Assembly: GCF_021730395.1 (NCBI RefSeq)
Contig: NC_069371.1
Coordinates: 49,734,001-49,798,000 of the forward strand
DNA length: 64,000 nucleotides
Direction: 5' to 3'
Origin: Mercenaria mercenaria
Lineage: Eukaryota > Mollusca > Bivalvia > Venerida > Veneridae
Positions 10,533-24,000 of the stretch are shown piece after piece. The notes beneath the pieces were generated by a model, which was not told the DNA's origin, did no database searches, and was given only the letters and a program-made list of their open reading frames with translations. The position numbers and the translations under genes are program-made. Position 1 is the first letter of the stretch; each line of letters starts with the position of its first letter.

Positions 10533-11281
10533 TGTGGAAAAGCGTCATGTACAACACGCCCATCTGCAACAATCTTGGCCGGAAATACAAACGCTACTTT
10601 GGCTCTAGGATGCTTGTTCCTGTATTCTTTGAAAAGAGGCCATAGGCGCGAGCGCGCTGTTTGTATCTCTCTAGGATAATCACTGTCAACGGAATATCCC
10701 GGGTAATTTTTCAACACACTGACTTTACTAAGTATATACTGTACATCACCAAAATCTCTGAAATTTGCAATTATAGGTCTTTTATGAAAGTTCTTACCCG
10801 TCTTCTTACCTCCCAATCTGTGCGCACGCGCAATGTACACCTCCCTTGGGTTAATATCCAATTTATTTTCCAAGAAATCACAAACTAGATCAAAACAGTC
10901 TTCATCCCTTTTCTCCACTATTCCCCTGAAAATCAAATTATTCCGTCTTGATCTGGCCTCTAGATCCATAGTTTTGTAAGCTAGTCCCTTTAACATTTCT
11001 GTATGTGAATCGGTTATTTTAACAACCTGCTGCACTTTCTGACTAACATGTATAAGATTGTTTTGGAAACTATTTAAATCTCTACTACAATTCACTTGCT
11101 CATTTCTAATAAATTGTAACTAATCGTACATCTGTAATAGTTTATTATCCATTGAACTATCAATAAAAGTTTGTCTAGAGTTCGAAATCCTTTGTTCACC
11201 TTGCTGATCATCGGTTTCCCGCACCATTAAAATATCAAAGCGATTCTGAATGGGAACTGAAAAACTTGATGTAAAATCCAT
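10517..11281 (-). pseudogene. LINE ORF1 protein, RRM-like part, one in-frame stop
   Basis: ORF1 of a non-LTR retrotransposon, an RNA-binding protein that packages the element RNA. An ATG at 11281 opens MDFTSSFSVPIQNRFDILMV. An in-frame TAG follows about 53 codons later, after LLQMYD. The frame then runs through a coiled-coil-like stretch to MDLEARSRRNNLIFRGIVEK, the hallmark start of the ORF1 RNA-recognition domain. RAHRLGG, RPIIANFRDFGD, and KVAFVFPAKIVADGRVV follow in the family's usual order. The frame ends at 10517 and an open frame shifted from it continues downstream. Upstream, 11282-11400 may be the LINE 5' UTR. With the stop and the missing ORF2 this copy is dead. Confidence 0.8.
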
Positions 11282-11395
11282 GATTCACCTTTTCAACAAC
11301 AAAAACTTGATACTTTATAAAAGCAACAGTTCATAAATTACTTTCAACTTGAGAAAGGCTAGTCACAGATGCGCTTTTATATTCAAATCCAGGTA

Positions 11396-11787
11396 AAATT
11401 ACACTGTATTTGAACTTCGTTTCGGTAAAGCCCAAACTTTAATTATTATTTAGTTTTTTTTTTGTTGGGTTTAACGTCGCACCAACACAATTATAAGTCA
11501 CACGGCACTTTTCCAGGTCCGATGGTGGAGGAAGACTTTACGTGCCCCTCCGTGCACTATTTCATCACAGGCGGGCAGCAGGGAAGAATCATTGACCTTC
11601 CGCAAGCCGGCTGGATGGTTTCCTCACATGAAGAATTCTACGACCCAAGTAAGGATCAAACCCACATTCTTGAGGGAGGGGCAAATGATTCAAAGTCAGC
11701 GACCTTAACCACTTGGCCACAGAGGCATCCTTTAGATAAATGAGTTCATAGAATTATGTGATGAATTAAGTTATAAATATAAAATGT
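11396..11787. repeat. Duplicate of the SINE region at 3838-4228
   Basis: CTGTATTTGAACTTCG and GTAAAGCCCAAACTTTAATT on the left, and TTTAGATAAATGAGTTCATAG to ATAAATATAAAATGTAT on the right, match the flanks of the SINE beside copy A. Both flanks match, so this is a duplicated segment and not an independent SINE insertion. It links units A and B as members of one larger duplication. Confidence 0.85.
11442..11727 (-). mobile_element. tRNA-headed SINE (duplicated insertion)
   Basis: Same element, orientation and insertion point as 3872-4170: the tRNA-like head is at the high-coordinate end and the GCGACGTTAAACCC tail near 11470. The two copies differ at scattered bases, so they can serve as a clock for the A/B duplication. 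Confidence 0.8.
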
Positions 11788-12963
11788 ATAACACTTGTTT
11801 GGGAGAATAATTGTCTGTTACATTAAATGATTTATTACAAAAGCATCCCCGAACTCGGCACTTGTACAACTGTTTAAATTTACCTGTTGAAGACGCCAGC
11901 CTGATGGTATGAGGAAAATCAGGATTGATATCAGTAAAACATTTTGTATTTTGATAGTAAATACATGTAGATGTAAAAAAGTGTTGTTTTCTTTTTGTTT
12001 AGGTAAACTTCTGTATGTCTTTGAGTGGTATTACGAGTTATGATTTTTACATGTATATGAAATGGAAATTATACGTAGGCAGGTGATTATTTTAGTCCCT
12101 CAAAAACTTTGCCCAGCTTGATAATCAGTATAGATAGGAATTACTAGTATGTAACCATATATGGGACTAAACAGTTTGGGCCAAGAAGAACTCAGGTCTT
12201 CGTGAGTATTTCGAAGCACAACATATGAATGTTATTTTTTGTTTGTTTTGTTTTCTAAATTCAGAAAGCTACATAGATTTCATACTGATATTGTTATATT
12301 AAAACTTCCTGCCAGTTTGGCAACAAAATATCCGAAAACATCAGGCACAAATAGTTGAATATTTTGTGAATGCCATCAAGATTCTACATTCATCAGTTTC
12401 GACATATATTTCTTTGAGTATAAATACCATTTCAATAGCCATGTACAGTCAAAAATATAACATTCTATTATGGCCAGTGCTATATACTGGTACAAGTGCT
12501 ACATGAAAAATGCAATTCACTTTTCATTTTGTATAATCAATTAGGTATTAAAAATGGTGCCATCATACAGAGATGTTTGGTCGAATTTGATCAATGGGAA
12601 CTGTAGTAAAGATAACTGATTTTTAACTTCTCCCACCAAATGCATACCACTTTGGTACTTTCACGATAGTTTTAAAAACCTTTTTATGTTTTATTTTTTG
12701 CACCTCAAATATGTTTATTTTTTGTAGTTACTTTGAGCAAAACACCAGAATTTCTATGAGGAAGTCTATTTTATGGATGCAGTAAAAAGTAATGAAATGT
12801 GCAACATCTCTCATGCCCGATACACACGTCTTGGGGTGATAAAAGAGTTGCGCGGCCAAACTTTGTGACAGACGCACAACACTAACTCCCCCAGATGGGA
12901 GACATGATAAATATGGTAACAAGCAACTATTCACTGTTGCATGACTTTATGTTGTCCTATTGT
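11788..12963. other. AT-rich non-coding stretch
   Basis: I see no gene, no clear repeat boundary and no splice-flanked open frame here. The longest open frames lack any family resemblance. Confidence 0.5.
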
Positions 12964-13564
12964 TCAATCATGGTCAAAAACAAAGTAGACAAACTTATAT
13001 AAAAAAGACAAAGAAGTCAAAGCAAGGAAAAAAGTAAAATAAAAAGACAAAAAAGCAAAAACAGTGAAACAAGAAGACAAAATAAAAACAAACGAACTAA
13101 GTAGATGACAAAAAAAAACAACACAAAAACAAAGTGAAGAAAAACAACAAACAAACCCTAAAGTAAAACACAAAACACAAATCATAACAAAGAGCACAAA
13201 ACAAAAAAAAAAAAAAAGTATAGTACAAAGACAAAGTAGAGAAAGTAAAACAAAAAAACAAAAAAAAAAACACACACAAAGCATACAAAGGGTAACACAA
13301 AGAAAAAGTAGACAAAGTAAAACAAAAAGACTAAGAAGACAAAGGAAAACACAAAGATAAAGTAGACTAAGTAAAACATAAATGCACAGAAGAGAAAGTA
13401 ATACAGAAAGGCATAGCAGACAAAGTAAAACAAAACATAAACGATGTCAAAGAAGACAAAGTAAAAAAAGACAAAATAAAACAAAATGAAGAAGACAAAG
13501 TGAAGCACAAAGCAAAGTAGAACGAACGAAAATGTATCAAAGAAAAACCAGAACACAAAGATAA
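12964..13564 (+). repeat. A-rich degenerate tandem repeat (AAAGACAAAGTAGACAAAGTAAAACA type)
   Basis: The plus strand is almost free of T and is built from variants of ACAAAGTAGACAAAGTAAAACA, with runs such as AAAAAAAAAAAAAA at 13206. The same motif opens copies A (1-115), B (6700-6850) and C (to about 13760). Minus-strand open frames of 60-124 residues here are poly-Phe/Leu/Cys artefacts of this composition. Confidence 0.8.
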
Positions 13565-16484
13565 CGTAGACAAATTAGACCACAATGACGAAGCTGGCAG
13601 AATAAAATAGAAAGACAATGTAAACCAATAAGCAATCTAAATCACAAAGACAAAAAGAATATACAAAGAAAAACAAAAAAGACAAAGATAAACGCAAAGA
13701 CAATGTAGACAAAGTAAAACAAAACGACAACGAGGACAAGGCAAATACGAAAAGGAGCACAATTTTGCACCGATATCAAACAGTCATCGCTGAAGAGTTA
13801 AGACCGGTTAGTTATCTAACCATGTTTCGAAGACAGACAAAACTAATGCAAGTTTTCCAAGACCGTTGAATCCCTAACACACTTCCCCAGCCCAGAGTAT
13901 CACTTATGAAAATGATGATAAATAAGCCGATTTAATCTATTTTAAAACTATAACTCAGTTTTCTGAGATGACTGAATATAAGAAAGTAGGCTACAACTTG
14001 AAATAGATGCTTGTTTTTTTTTCTCCTGATTATTTGAAAAAAGGAATGAAATAAATGAGAAAAAGAAAGTTTTATACTATGTCTACCAAAATTCACGAAT
14101 GTGCAATCAATACACTAGGGTCATTTATAAAGAGAAGTTTCCTTGAAGACTTGGTTTTCATTTCATTTGATAATAAACACCCATCAGATGATAAATGGCG
14201 TTTTCAGGCTATATACTGAAGCTTTTGTAACACTTACTCCCCTTTTAAAATACTTGAAAACAGTATCGAAATCCCTCATAAATATTACTAAAATTCCGGT
14301 TGCATAGATGTCCTAGTTATATCAGTTAATCATTTATTTCAAGTGAACATTTATCTGTCGTTTGAGATATTAAAGATAAAATTTACAAGGATATTTTTCA
14401 ATTTTGATAGTTGACAGAAGTACAAAATCCACGAAAATTAGTCACCTAGTGAATAGTAATAATTGTGCTATACTGTATGTAAAGCAGCAGTTTGCTGATT
14501 ACTTGTGAACAAGCCGTTGCTTTCTGTACTTCTGTTAGGGAGGAGGTTTGAACTGTTTATAAATGCCTCTTCGTTCTTAATGAAAATAAACTTTAAATCA
14601 TAAAGCATGTTCGCAGAAAACAACAACTAAGATCAGTATTTATGATTTATTTTTAACTTTCTATTTCATTTCATAACCATAACCATTGTTATGAAAAATT
14701 AAGCTTTCATTTTCATTGAAAACTAAGATGGATTCTAGATCTGTTGATAGTCCAAGTGATATGACAGACGAACATGAACTGAAACCATGCGTAAAACTTG
14801 TACAAAACTGTCTTAGATTAAATTGTAACCAAGAAACTTTATAAACATTTGAGCCCAGATACACAAAAATATTATATGTAAGATTTAATGAATATCAAAG
14901 TGACTTAGACTTTTGCAACTGACCGTTCCAAGGCGGTGCCCCACTGTGTTCCTATATTTGTTTTGTCCTTTGGTGTTTCATTTTCTGTGTTGTGTGCGAG
15001 GGTTGTTCGTGTGTGTCTTTGGGGAGGCTGCCTGTTTTGAACGTGGCTTTCCCTGTTAGATATTCTTCCTTGTTTTTTTTTGTGGCTGACCCTACACTGG
15101 ATATTCAGCTGTATCATCTAAATTTATTACAGATATTAAAAATAATTATGTGAGCAAAGCGTTTAAATGTCATTTCCATTATCAACGTGTTCATTTTGTA
15201 ATTCCTGGAAGTCTCAGATCGAAAAGTACAAAATCTTACACTTACGTCAACCCGGAAGATATGTATTATTGCTTCCTTATTCCTATTCCCTTTACTTTAT
15301 TTTTTTATTCTTAATTTGAATAACCTTATACCAACAAAGACCTCGTCTACCCCGATGATATAATATCTAATCCACTCGAAAAGTCAATAACAGAAAGCTG
15401 TTTAAAAGAATGCACACACATTGTTTGTGTTGTGTTAGGTTCACGTAACAGATAGTGTATACAATTATCACGACAGAGTGATTTACTATACAAATGTATG
15501 ATATCTTTGCTATCAAAAACATATATCCGTCTATGCGGCGAGTTTTAAACAGTGCGCATGAATTAATTAATACACAGGCAACATGCAGTCAGCTTCATGA
15601 ATATCAATTACATTGTCAGAACGAGGCAGGGATGGATCGAAGACATGTGACATGTACTCATACCTTCGTACAGTTATATAGAGTCATTTCGATCTGGTGT
15701 GCTGGCGCATTTGAGGAAAACACGCCAGAACGACAAATAAGTACGCCAGTACGTTAAATAAGGTAGCAGGGTACACTTAGATGCGAAAATTTTGGGCACG
15801 GGCGGTCTTACATGTAGCGAGTCGCAATATTGCACTTCCCTTATGAGCAGTATCAGGATGGCCATTTTATAAATTGCGTGCATGTTTTGTGCTTTTAATT
15901 AATGGCAAGATCAGGATTCTCATTCAAGAATAAACGAAAGGTTTACACCATCCATGAAATACAGCATGCCGAAATCATCAATTTTGCACTTTTTGAACAG
16001 CCTGCAATGATCCCGCTGCAAGAACAATGCCCAATTTTATTGCATTTCTCAGTTTAATAGTCCTTACTGAACGTCAGGATATAAACGGAATGGGGGCCTA
16101 TCCAGCTCGTTTTCTCACAAATAGCGAAAATGCTCCTGAGTATCAATCAACAAGCACAGAACCCTTCCGTGATTTGAATTTTTTCCGCGAAAGGTGTCTC
16201 ATTGATCATACAAAGCTACCAGCAGTTAGTTTTCCAACTGACATCAGAATTTTACATGTATCGGCTGTATAAATTTTCTAAAGAATTAATAATCATTATC
16301 TCTCACCTTAATTTACAGACATCCAAAATCACGAAGTTCTATTTATAACAAATTTTGACGGGGCCAAAATTCGAAGTGTACCCTGCTACCTAACATAATT
16401 TGCCATTTTGGTGCGTTTCTTTGGCGTGTTGGCGCCCATTATGCAACTATTCAGGTAAATATATATATACTTGACATGATACAT
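13565..16484. repeat. Copy C of the ~3 kb segmental repeat
   Basis: Near-identical partner of 6648-9577 across its whole length, including the 290 bp insertion and the inverted-arm segment. Its right flank (from ATGATCAAATGCGG) differs from that of copy B (LINE ORF1), so the junction after GATACAT is a breakpoint. Confidence 0.9.
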
Positions 16485-16688
16485 ATGATCAAATGCGGTG
16501 AAATTTTCCTATTTTGTGAAAATATTAAGTTCATGTTGCAGATACCAAATACGTTAAACAATATCCAACGTGCTCCTATATTTGTTTATTTTGTCCCCGT
16601 TGCGTTGTTTGTATATATTCCTTTGTATATTGACATGATTTACTAATCTATTCATACACTGCTACAAGGTTTTAGAGTAAGGTGGTTC

Positions 16689-18523
16689 TTTATGGAACGC
16701 CGCAGCTGCCTTATGTCGGGACATTTCATGTTATCATGTCATAGCGTGATGTTAACTTGTCAAAACAGTGTCTTATTATGTTTAAAAGCTATGTTATTAT
16801 GTCAAGATATGGTGTTAACTTGTCAAAACAGTGTCTTATTATGTTAAAACGCTATGTTATCTTGCTAAAGTGTCGTGTGATTTTGTCTACTGAGCTGTTA
16901 TTATGTAAAATTGCTATGTTTCTTGTCAAATTGTGGTGTTAAGCTTGTCAAAACAGTGTCTTGTTATGTTAAAAACGCTATGTTATTTGTTAAAGTGTCG
17001 TGTTATCTTGTCACTGAGGTGCTATTATGTTTAAAGCTATGTTATTATGTCAAAGTGTGGTGTTAACTTGTCAAAACAGTGTTTATTATGTCAAAAGCTT
17101 ATGTTATTATGTCAAAGTGTGTGTGCATTGTTAACTTGTCGAAACAGTGTCTTATTATGTCAAAAAGCTATGTTTTTATGTCAAAGTGTGGTGTTAGCTT
17201 GTCGAAACAGTGTCTTATTATGTCAAAAAGCTATGTTATTATGTCAAAGTGTGGTGTTAACTTGTCGAAACAGTGTCTTATTATGTTAACTAGCTATGTT
17301 ATCTTGTCAAAGTGTGGTGTTAACTTGTCAAAACAGTGTCTTATTATGTTAAAATGTTATGTTATCATGTCAAAGTGCGATGTTATCGTGTCAAAATATG
17401 GTGTTAACTTGTCGAAATGGTGTCTTATTATGTTAAGTGCTATGTTATTATGTCAAAGTACCATGTGATCTTGTCTACAGAGCGTGTTATTATGTTAAAA
17501 CGTTATGTTACCATGTCAAAGTACCGTGTGGTCTTGTCTACCGAGTGTGCTTTTATGTTAAAAAGCTATGTTATCTTGTCCAAGTGTGGTGTTAACTTGT
17601 CAAAACAGTGTTTTATTATGTTAATACGTTATATTATTATGTCAAAGTGTGATGTTAACTTGTCCAGATAGTGTCTTATTATGTTAACTAGGCATGTTAT
17701 CTTGTGTTGTGTTAACTTGTCAAAACAGTGTCTTATTATGGTAAATGCTATGTTATTATGTCAAAATACCATGTGATCTTGTCTAACCAGCGTGCTATTA
17801 TGTTCAAAAGCTATGTTATCTTGTCAAAGTGTTATGTTAACTTGTCAAAACTGTGTCTTATTATGTTAATATGCTATGTTATCATGTCGAAGAGTGATGT
17901 TAACTTGTCCAAATAGTATCTTATCATGTTAACTAGTCATGTTATCTTGTCAAAGTGTTGTGTTAACTTGTCAGAACTGTGTCTTATTATGTTAATATGC
18001 TATGTTATCATGTCAAAGAGTGATGTTAACTTGTCCAAATAGTATCTTATTATGTTAACTAGTCATGTTATTATGTCAAAATGTGGTGTTAACTTGTCAA
18101 AATAGTGTCGTATTATGTCACAAAGCTATGTTATCTTCTTAAAGTATCATTTAATCTTGTCTAACTTTTTTAACATAATAATACGCTCTATAGACAAGAT
18201 CGCACTGTACTTGGACATATTAACATAGCTGTTTGACATAATAAGACACTATTTGGACAAGTTAACACCACACTTTGACATAATAACATAGCTTTTTGAC
18301 ATAATAAGACACTGTTTCGACAAGTTAACACCACACTTTGACATATTAACATATCTTTTTGACATAATAAGACACTGTTTTGACAAGTTAACACAATACT
18401 TTGACATGATAACATAGTTTTTTTAACATAATAAGACACTGTTTTGACAAGTTAAGACCACACTTTGACATGATAACATGAAATGTCCCGACATAAGACA
18501 GCTGCGGCGCAGCCTTCCATAAA
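16689..18523. mobile_element. Foldback-type element made of 63-bp (3 x 21) repeats
   Basis: The ends are inverted: TTTATGGAA...CGCCGCAGCTGCCTTATGTC at the left, and GACATAAGACAGCTGCGGCG...TTCCATAAA at the right. Between them is an array of about 63 bp units (GTGTTAACTTGTCAAAACAG / TGTCTTATTATGTTAAAAAG / TATGTTATTATGTCAAAGTG), each made of three related ~21 bp sub-units. The array runs plus to about 18165, then flips and runs inverted to 18475 (GACATAATAAGACACTGTTT). Arms of unequal length built from internal repeats are the hallmark of foldback elements. No transposase is visible, and I found no target duplication. Confidence 0.7.
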
Positions 18524-21059
18524 TCGAAACATGTACATCCAATCACATATTTTTCAAGAACTGTCTTAGTTCTGCCAAATAGTGGTACTTTATTTACGTA
18601 ATTTTCGTGTGAATGAGATGACCCCCTGTTTACATCGTTGTCATGGCAGGAGAAATTCGTTTGATGAAACGTTTTTTCAATACACATAAAATGTAGCAAA
18701 TATTGTCAAAATGTATAATGAAATACTGTAAATGCAGTAAAAATATTCCATTTTGAAAAAAATAATCATTTCTTGGGTTTGTTTACATGACTGACCAATC
18801 AGAACGCACAGACACCTTATTCCCAGGTATACACTTACTTCATTCCCAGTAAATTCCCTGTACGTTTTTGAATTGGTGGTATCTGTCCATTATCCGTCAG
18901 AAAGCGTTAAGATAATAGGTTCGTATGGCATAACATTCTGATTTCCCTAATTGGCAGACGCGCTTATGTAGTGAAATAGACAGCCATATTTAGGCCAGAG
19001 TTTGTTGATGTTTCGTTACTCAGACCCTCCTGCCATATGTTCTGTCATTTTCAAAAAAAAAAAGAAATTTCTAAAATTTCATTTTTTTAAGGGCAATGAT
19101 TGATGTTTTGCTGAGTTCTGATGATGACAACGTCAATATTTGTCAGAGCATTAGCCGTCAGAAAGTGTCTTCCATATGTAAATAATTGTGTGAAATTTAA
19201 GATTATCCTTGAACCATTTACATTCGATGAAAAAGCGAAATCCAGTATATCGACAGTTAAATGAAATAAAAGTTCTGTAAAGGCCAAGAACATGAAAGCA
19301 TGAAACACTTTATAGTGTCTCAAATATATGCTAGATGTAACCAGATGTAAATAACAATGGCAACATTGAATGTGAATTTGACATGCATTTGGGAAATAAA
19401 ATATGATATGGGAAGAGGTATATTGAGGTGACACAAGGAGCAACAAAGTGCTGCTGAACAAAGGAGTCATCCGATCAAGCTTTTAGTCACTTATCGTCTG
19501 TTGTTTTACTGCCTTTTCCCCCCTCCTCCTGTCAACATTTTTCTGCCCATAATCCGAGTAACAAAAATTATAAAACCCGGGCCTTATCTTGCTTTATAAT
19601 TCTATTGAAAAGTTCACTACATGTACATTTTGTATAATGTATACTGTATATAGCATAGCAGAGGAAATTGAAATCAATAAGCATTAACTAATTTTTAATA
19701 GGGACATCACCTTTCATAAACAAGACCATTAATGTATCAATTTTGTACATTCTTACCTATTCCAGTTTTCTTTACATATGAGAAGAGTCAAGCTATTAGT
19801 TTGCATAAATTTTCACAGCATGTAAGTCACATCAGATCTTGTTGAACAAAGTTTAGGCAATTCATTTGTCAGTAGTGTTTCTTTTATGTAAGAGTTATTG
19901 AACTCTAACCATATTTTTGTATAATCATAATTACTTTTTCTGCTTGGTTGTATATGAATTCAGCTGCATTATCCTCTGTTTACCTGAATCTTGCCAGTAT
20001 GTCTGTTGACATAAATGTCTGTCAGTCTGTCCGTCTACACACATGTCAAACTTATGAATAGGGGCCTATTGCATGTATTGTCACAAGTTATAGTTTGTTA
20101 TGCAAGGGGAGTAATTCCTACGACAATGTCTCTTTATGTAAGTTATTGGTCTCTGATCGTAAATAACATATGTTACATGCCGCCTGTTACCTGAATCTTG
20201 ACAGTATTATCGTTAGCACACCTGTCCGGCTACATATGTCCGAATATGTCTGTATTCCTATTATTTAAATGTATTACCATTTATTTGTTATGTTTACCTG
20301 TATATCATGTATGGTTGCTGATTTCTGCCAGTCTCGCATACCAGACGTCTACCATCGCTGACGAACTTGTCATGCATTCCACAACTGTTTCAGCCACACC
20401 TGTCACAACACCTGACATGCCTGTGCCGCAACAACTGTCACGCATTCCCCAACTGCTTTAGCCACACCTGCCACAACCGCATCTTCAAGTTGACTTGCTA
20501 GTCCGTCAACGCCGAGGACGGACTTTATCTTCAGAACAGGGTAACCTTCGCAGACCGGGCCAGTGCAGTCTCAATTCAACGCACTGGAATCGCATGTGAG
20601 ATCACTAGCGCGGGACGTAGAAAAGTTACCTTAACAAAGCGAAGCCAGAGACAGGACACTAGTCTACGGAAACCCCACCAGCTCAAGGGTATCATTGGAT
20701 ATCTGGAATCTGACAAATAGCAGACTATATGTACAGAAATAACGGCTGAGGATGAGTCGATTCCGTCGCAATATCCGATATCAACGAAATTCGACAGTTA
20801 AAGATTGACACGCCAGGCCGCACATTTGGTTCAGCGGTTATTCCCCGAGCTCTTTGGAGAAACCAAGCATTTCACTATAACTGGACAGGAGGTGGGAACA
20901 TGTAAAAAAATATTATGTGTTATTAGGAAGAGTGTAATAAGGCGATATGTCACCCACTTCTGTCCTGATATGATTAGCGATTCACTCGCGAGACAACGTT
21001 GTCTCAAAGGTTAAAGGACAGTTACGGAGAGTCTCGCGCACAGAACGGCGGCTAAAGAA
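18524..21059. other. Gene-free stretch between two arrays
   Basis: Nothing recognisable as a gene. A diverged direct repeat occurs at about 19870-20045 and 20120-20230, sharing TTATGTAAG.GTTATTG, CTGTTTACCTGAATCTTG and CAGTAT. The part from about 20400 to 21050 is less AT-rich and has a faded coding look, but no frame is long or recognisable. It could be an eroded retroelement. Confidence 0.45.
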
Positions 21060-24000
21060 AATATATCACCGGGTTTCTAATGTCTATCGCCAGGATTTTA
21101 AAGTCTATCACCTGGGTTCTAATGTCTATCATCAGGGCTGTAGTGCCTATCACTGGGGTCCTTTTTGCTATCACCGGGGTTCTAATGCCTATCACCGTGG
21201 TTCTTACTGCTATTATAGGGGTTCTGTTGCTTGTCACCGGGGTTGAAATATCTATCGTCGGGCTTCTTAAAAGTTTTTTCTACTATCACCACGGTTCGAA
21301 TGTCTTTCAAAGGGGGATTCTTTCCGCTATTACATGGGTTGTAATGTCTATCACTGGGGGGTGTAATGACTATCACCGGTTTTTATGCCTACCGATGGGT
21401 TTACTGTACACCGGGAGTCTAAAACCCCCCGAGGTTTTTTAATCACACGGATTCTAGTGTCTATAAATGGGTTCTTTGCTATTAAGGGGTTGTATTGTCA
21501 AAACTCCGGGGTCCATGAAATACACCCCGGGTTCTAATGCCTAAAATGTTATAAAGGGTTTTTTTTGCTATCCCGGGTTCTTATGCTGTCACTGGGTTTT
21601 AATTCTATCATGGGGTTTTTATGCTGCCCGGGGGTTGTAATGTCTTACGGGATTGGGGTTTCTTGCTGGGCCCGGGGTTCTATGTCTATCACCGGGGTTT
21701 TATGCTGTCCCGGGGTTCTAAAGCCTATCACGGGGTTTTTACTGCTGTCACCGGGGGTTTTATGCCTATCACCGGGGGTTTTTACTGCTGTCACCGGGGT
21801 TCTAAAGTCTATCACCGGGGTTCTTTTCTGCTGTCACCGGGGGTTTAAGCCTTTAAACCCGGGGTTCTTATGCTGTCACCGGGTTTAAAAGTCTATCCCG
21901 GAGTTTTTACTGTTGTCACGGGTTCTAATGTCTACCCGGGGTTCTTACTCTGTCACCGGGGGTTTTTGTCTTTCACCGGGGTTTTTATGCTGTCCGGGGT
22001 TCTAATGCCTTACCGTATGGTTCATTTCTGCTATCACCGGGTTCTAAAACCTATATCCGAGGGTTCTTACTACATCGCAGGGTTCTAGTGTCCCATCAAA
22101 GGGGTTCTTCCTGCTGTCACCGGGTTCTAATGCCAATCACCGGGAGTTTTTAATGCTTCACCAGGGTTCTAATGCCTATAACGGGTACTTTTCATCCAGG
22201 GTTCTTTCTGCCCATCACCGGAGGTTCTTACTGCTGTCACGGGGTTCTAATGTCTATCACGGGGTTTTTACTGCTGTCACCGGGTTGTAATGCCTATCAA
22301 AGGGATTCTTCTGCTGTCACCGGGTTCTAATGCTATCACCGGGGTTCTTACTGCTGTCACCGGGGTTCTAGTGCCTATCACCGGGGTTCTTACTGCTGTC
22401 ACCGGGGTTCTAATGCCTATCACCGGGGTTCTTACTGCTGTCACCGGGGTTCTAATGCCTATCACCGGAGTTCTTACTGCTGTCACCGGGGTTCTAATGC
22501 CTATCACCGGGGTTCTTACTGCTGTCACCGGGGTTCTAATGTCTATCACCGGGGTTCTTTACTGCTGTTCACCGGGGTTCTAATGCCTATCACCGGAGTT
22601 CTTACTGCTGTCACCGGGGTTCTAATGCCTATCACCGGGGTTCTTACTGCTGTCACCGGGGTTCTAATGCCTATCACCGGGGTTCTTACTGCTGTCACCG
22701 GGGTTCTAATGCCTATCACCGGGGTTCTTACTGCTGTCACCGGGGTTCTAATGCCTATCACCGGGGTTCTTACTGCTGTCACCGGGGTTCTTCCTGCTAT
22801 CACCGGAGTTCTTACTGCTGTCACTGGGCTTCTAATGTCTATCACTGGGATTGTTACTGCTGTCACCGGGGTTGTAATGTCTATCACTGGGATTGTTACT
22901 GCTGTCACCGGGGTTCTAATGTCTATCACTGGGATTGTTACTGCTGTCACCGGGGTTCTAATGTCTATCACCGGGGTTCTTACTGCTGTCACCGGGGTTC
23001 TAATGCCTATCACCGGGGTTCTTACTGCTGTCACCGGGGTTCTAATGTCTATCACCGGGGTTCTTACTGCTGTCACCGGGGTTCTAATGCCTATCACCGG
23101 GGTTCTTACTGCTGTCACCGGGGTTCTAATGCCTATCACCGGGGTTCTTACTGCTGTCAACCGGGGTTCTAGTCTATCACCGGGGTTTCTTACTGGGTGT
23201 CACCGGGTTTTACTGCCCATCACCGGAGGTTCTTACTGCTGTCACGGGGCTTTAATGTCTATCACTGGGTTTTACTGCTGTCACCGGGGTTCTAATGTCC
23301 TATCACCGGGATTGTTACTGCTGTCACCGGGGTTCTAATGTCTATCACCGGGGTTCTTACTGCTGTCACCGGGGTTCTAATGCCTATCACCGGGGTTCTT
23401 ACTGCTGTCACCGGGGTTCTAATGCTATCACCGGGGTTCTACTGCTGTCACCGGGTTCTAAAGTCCTATCACCGGGGTTCTTACTGCTGTCATCGGGTTC
23501 TAATGCCTATCACCGGGGTTCTTACTGCTGTCACCGGGTTCTATGCTATCACCGGGGTTCTTATGCCCGTCACCGGGTTCTAATGCTATCACCGGGGTTC
23601 TTCCTGCTATCACCGGAGTTCTTACTGTTTCACCGGGTTCTAATGTCTATCACGGATTCTTACTGCTGTCACCGGGCTTCTAATGTCTATCACTGGGGGT
23701 TTTACTGCTGTCACGGGGTTCTAATGTCTATCACCGGGGTTTTACTGCTGTCACCGGGGTTCTAATGTCTATCACCGGGGTTTCCCTTACCGGGACTTTT
23801 CACCGGGGTTCTAATGCCTATCACCGGAGTTCTTACTGCTGTCACCGGGGTTCTAATGTCTATCACCGGAGTTCTTACTGCTGTCACCGGGGTTCTAATG
23901 TCTATCACCGGAGTTCTTACTGCTGTCACCGGGGTTCTAATGTCTATCACCGGGGTTCTTACTGCTGTCACCGGGGTTCTAATGCCTATCACCGGAGTTC

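Noticed and set aside
13182-13556. 124-residue Phe/Leu/Val-rich minus-strand frame resembling a membrane protein
   Set aside because: It is the complement of an A-rich degenerate tandem repeat; residue content mirrors base composition, and no splice or start context exists.
19087-19470. 127-residue minus-strand frame
   Set aside because: No family resemblance, no splice signals, AT-rich random composition.
20198-21050. Eroded retroelement gag-like region
   Set aside because: Composition looks faintly coding but no motif could be named, so it is reported only as an unassigned stretch.
22583-23338. 251-residue reading frame of PITGVLTAVTGVLM repeats
   Set aside because: It follows from a stop-free 42-bp satellite unit; the opposite strand is equally open and frames change wherever a unit has an indel.
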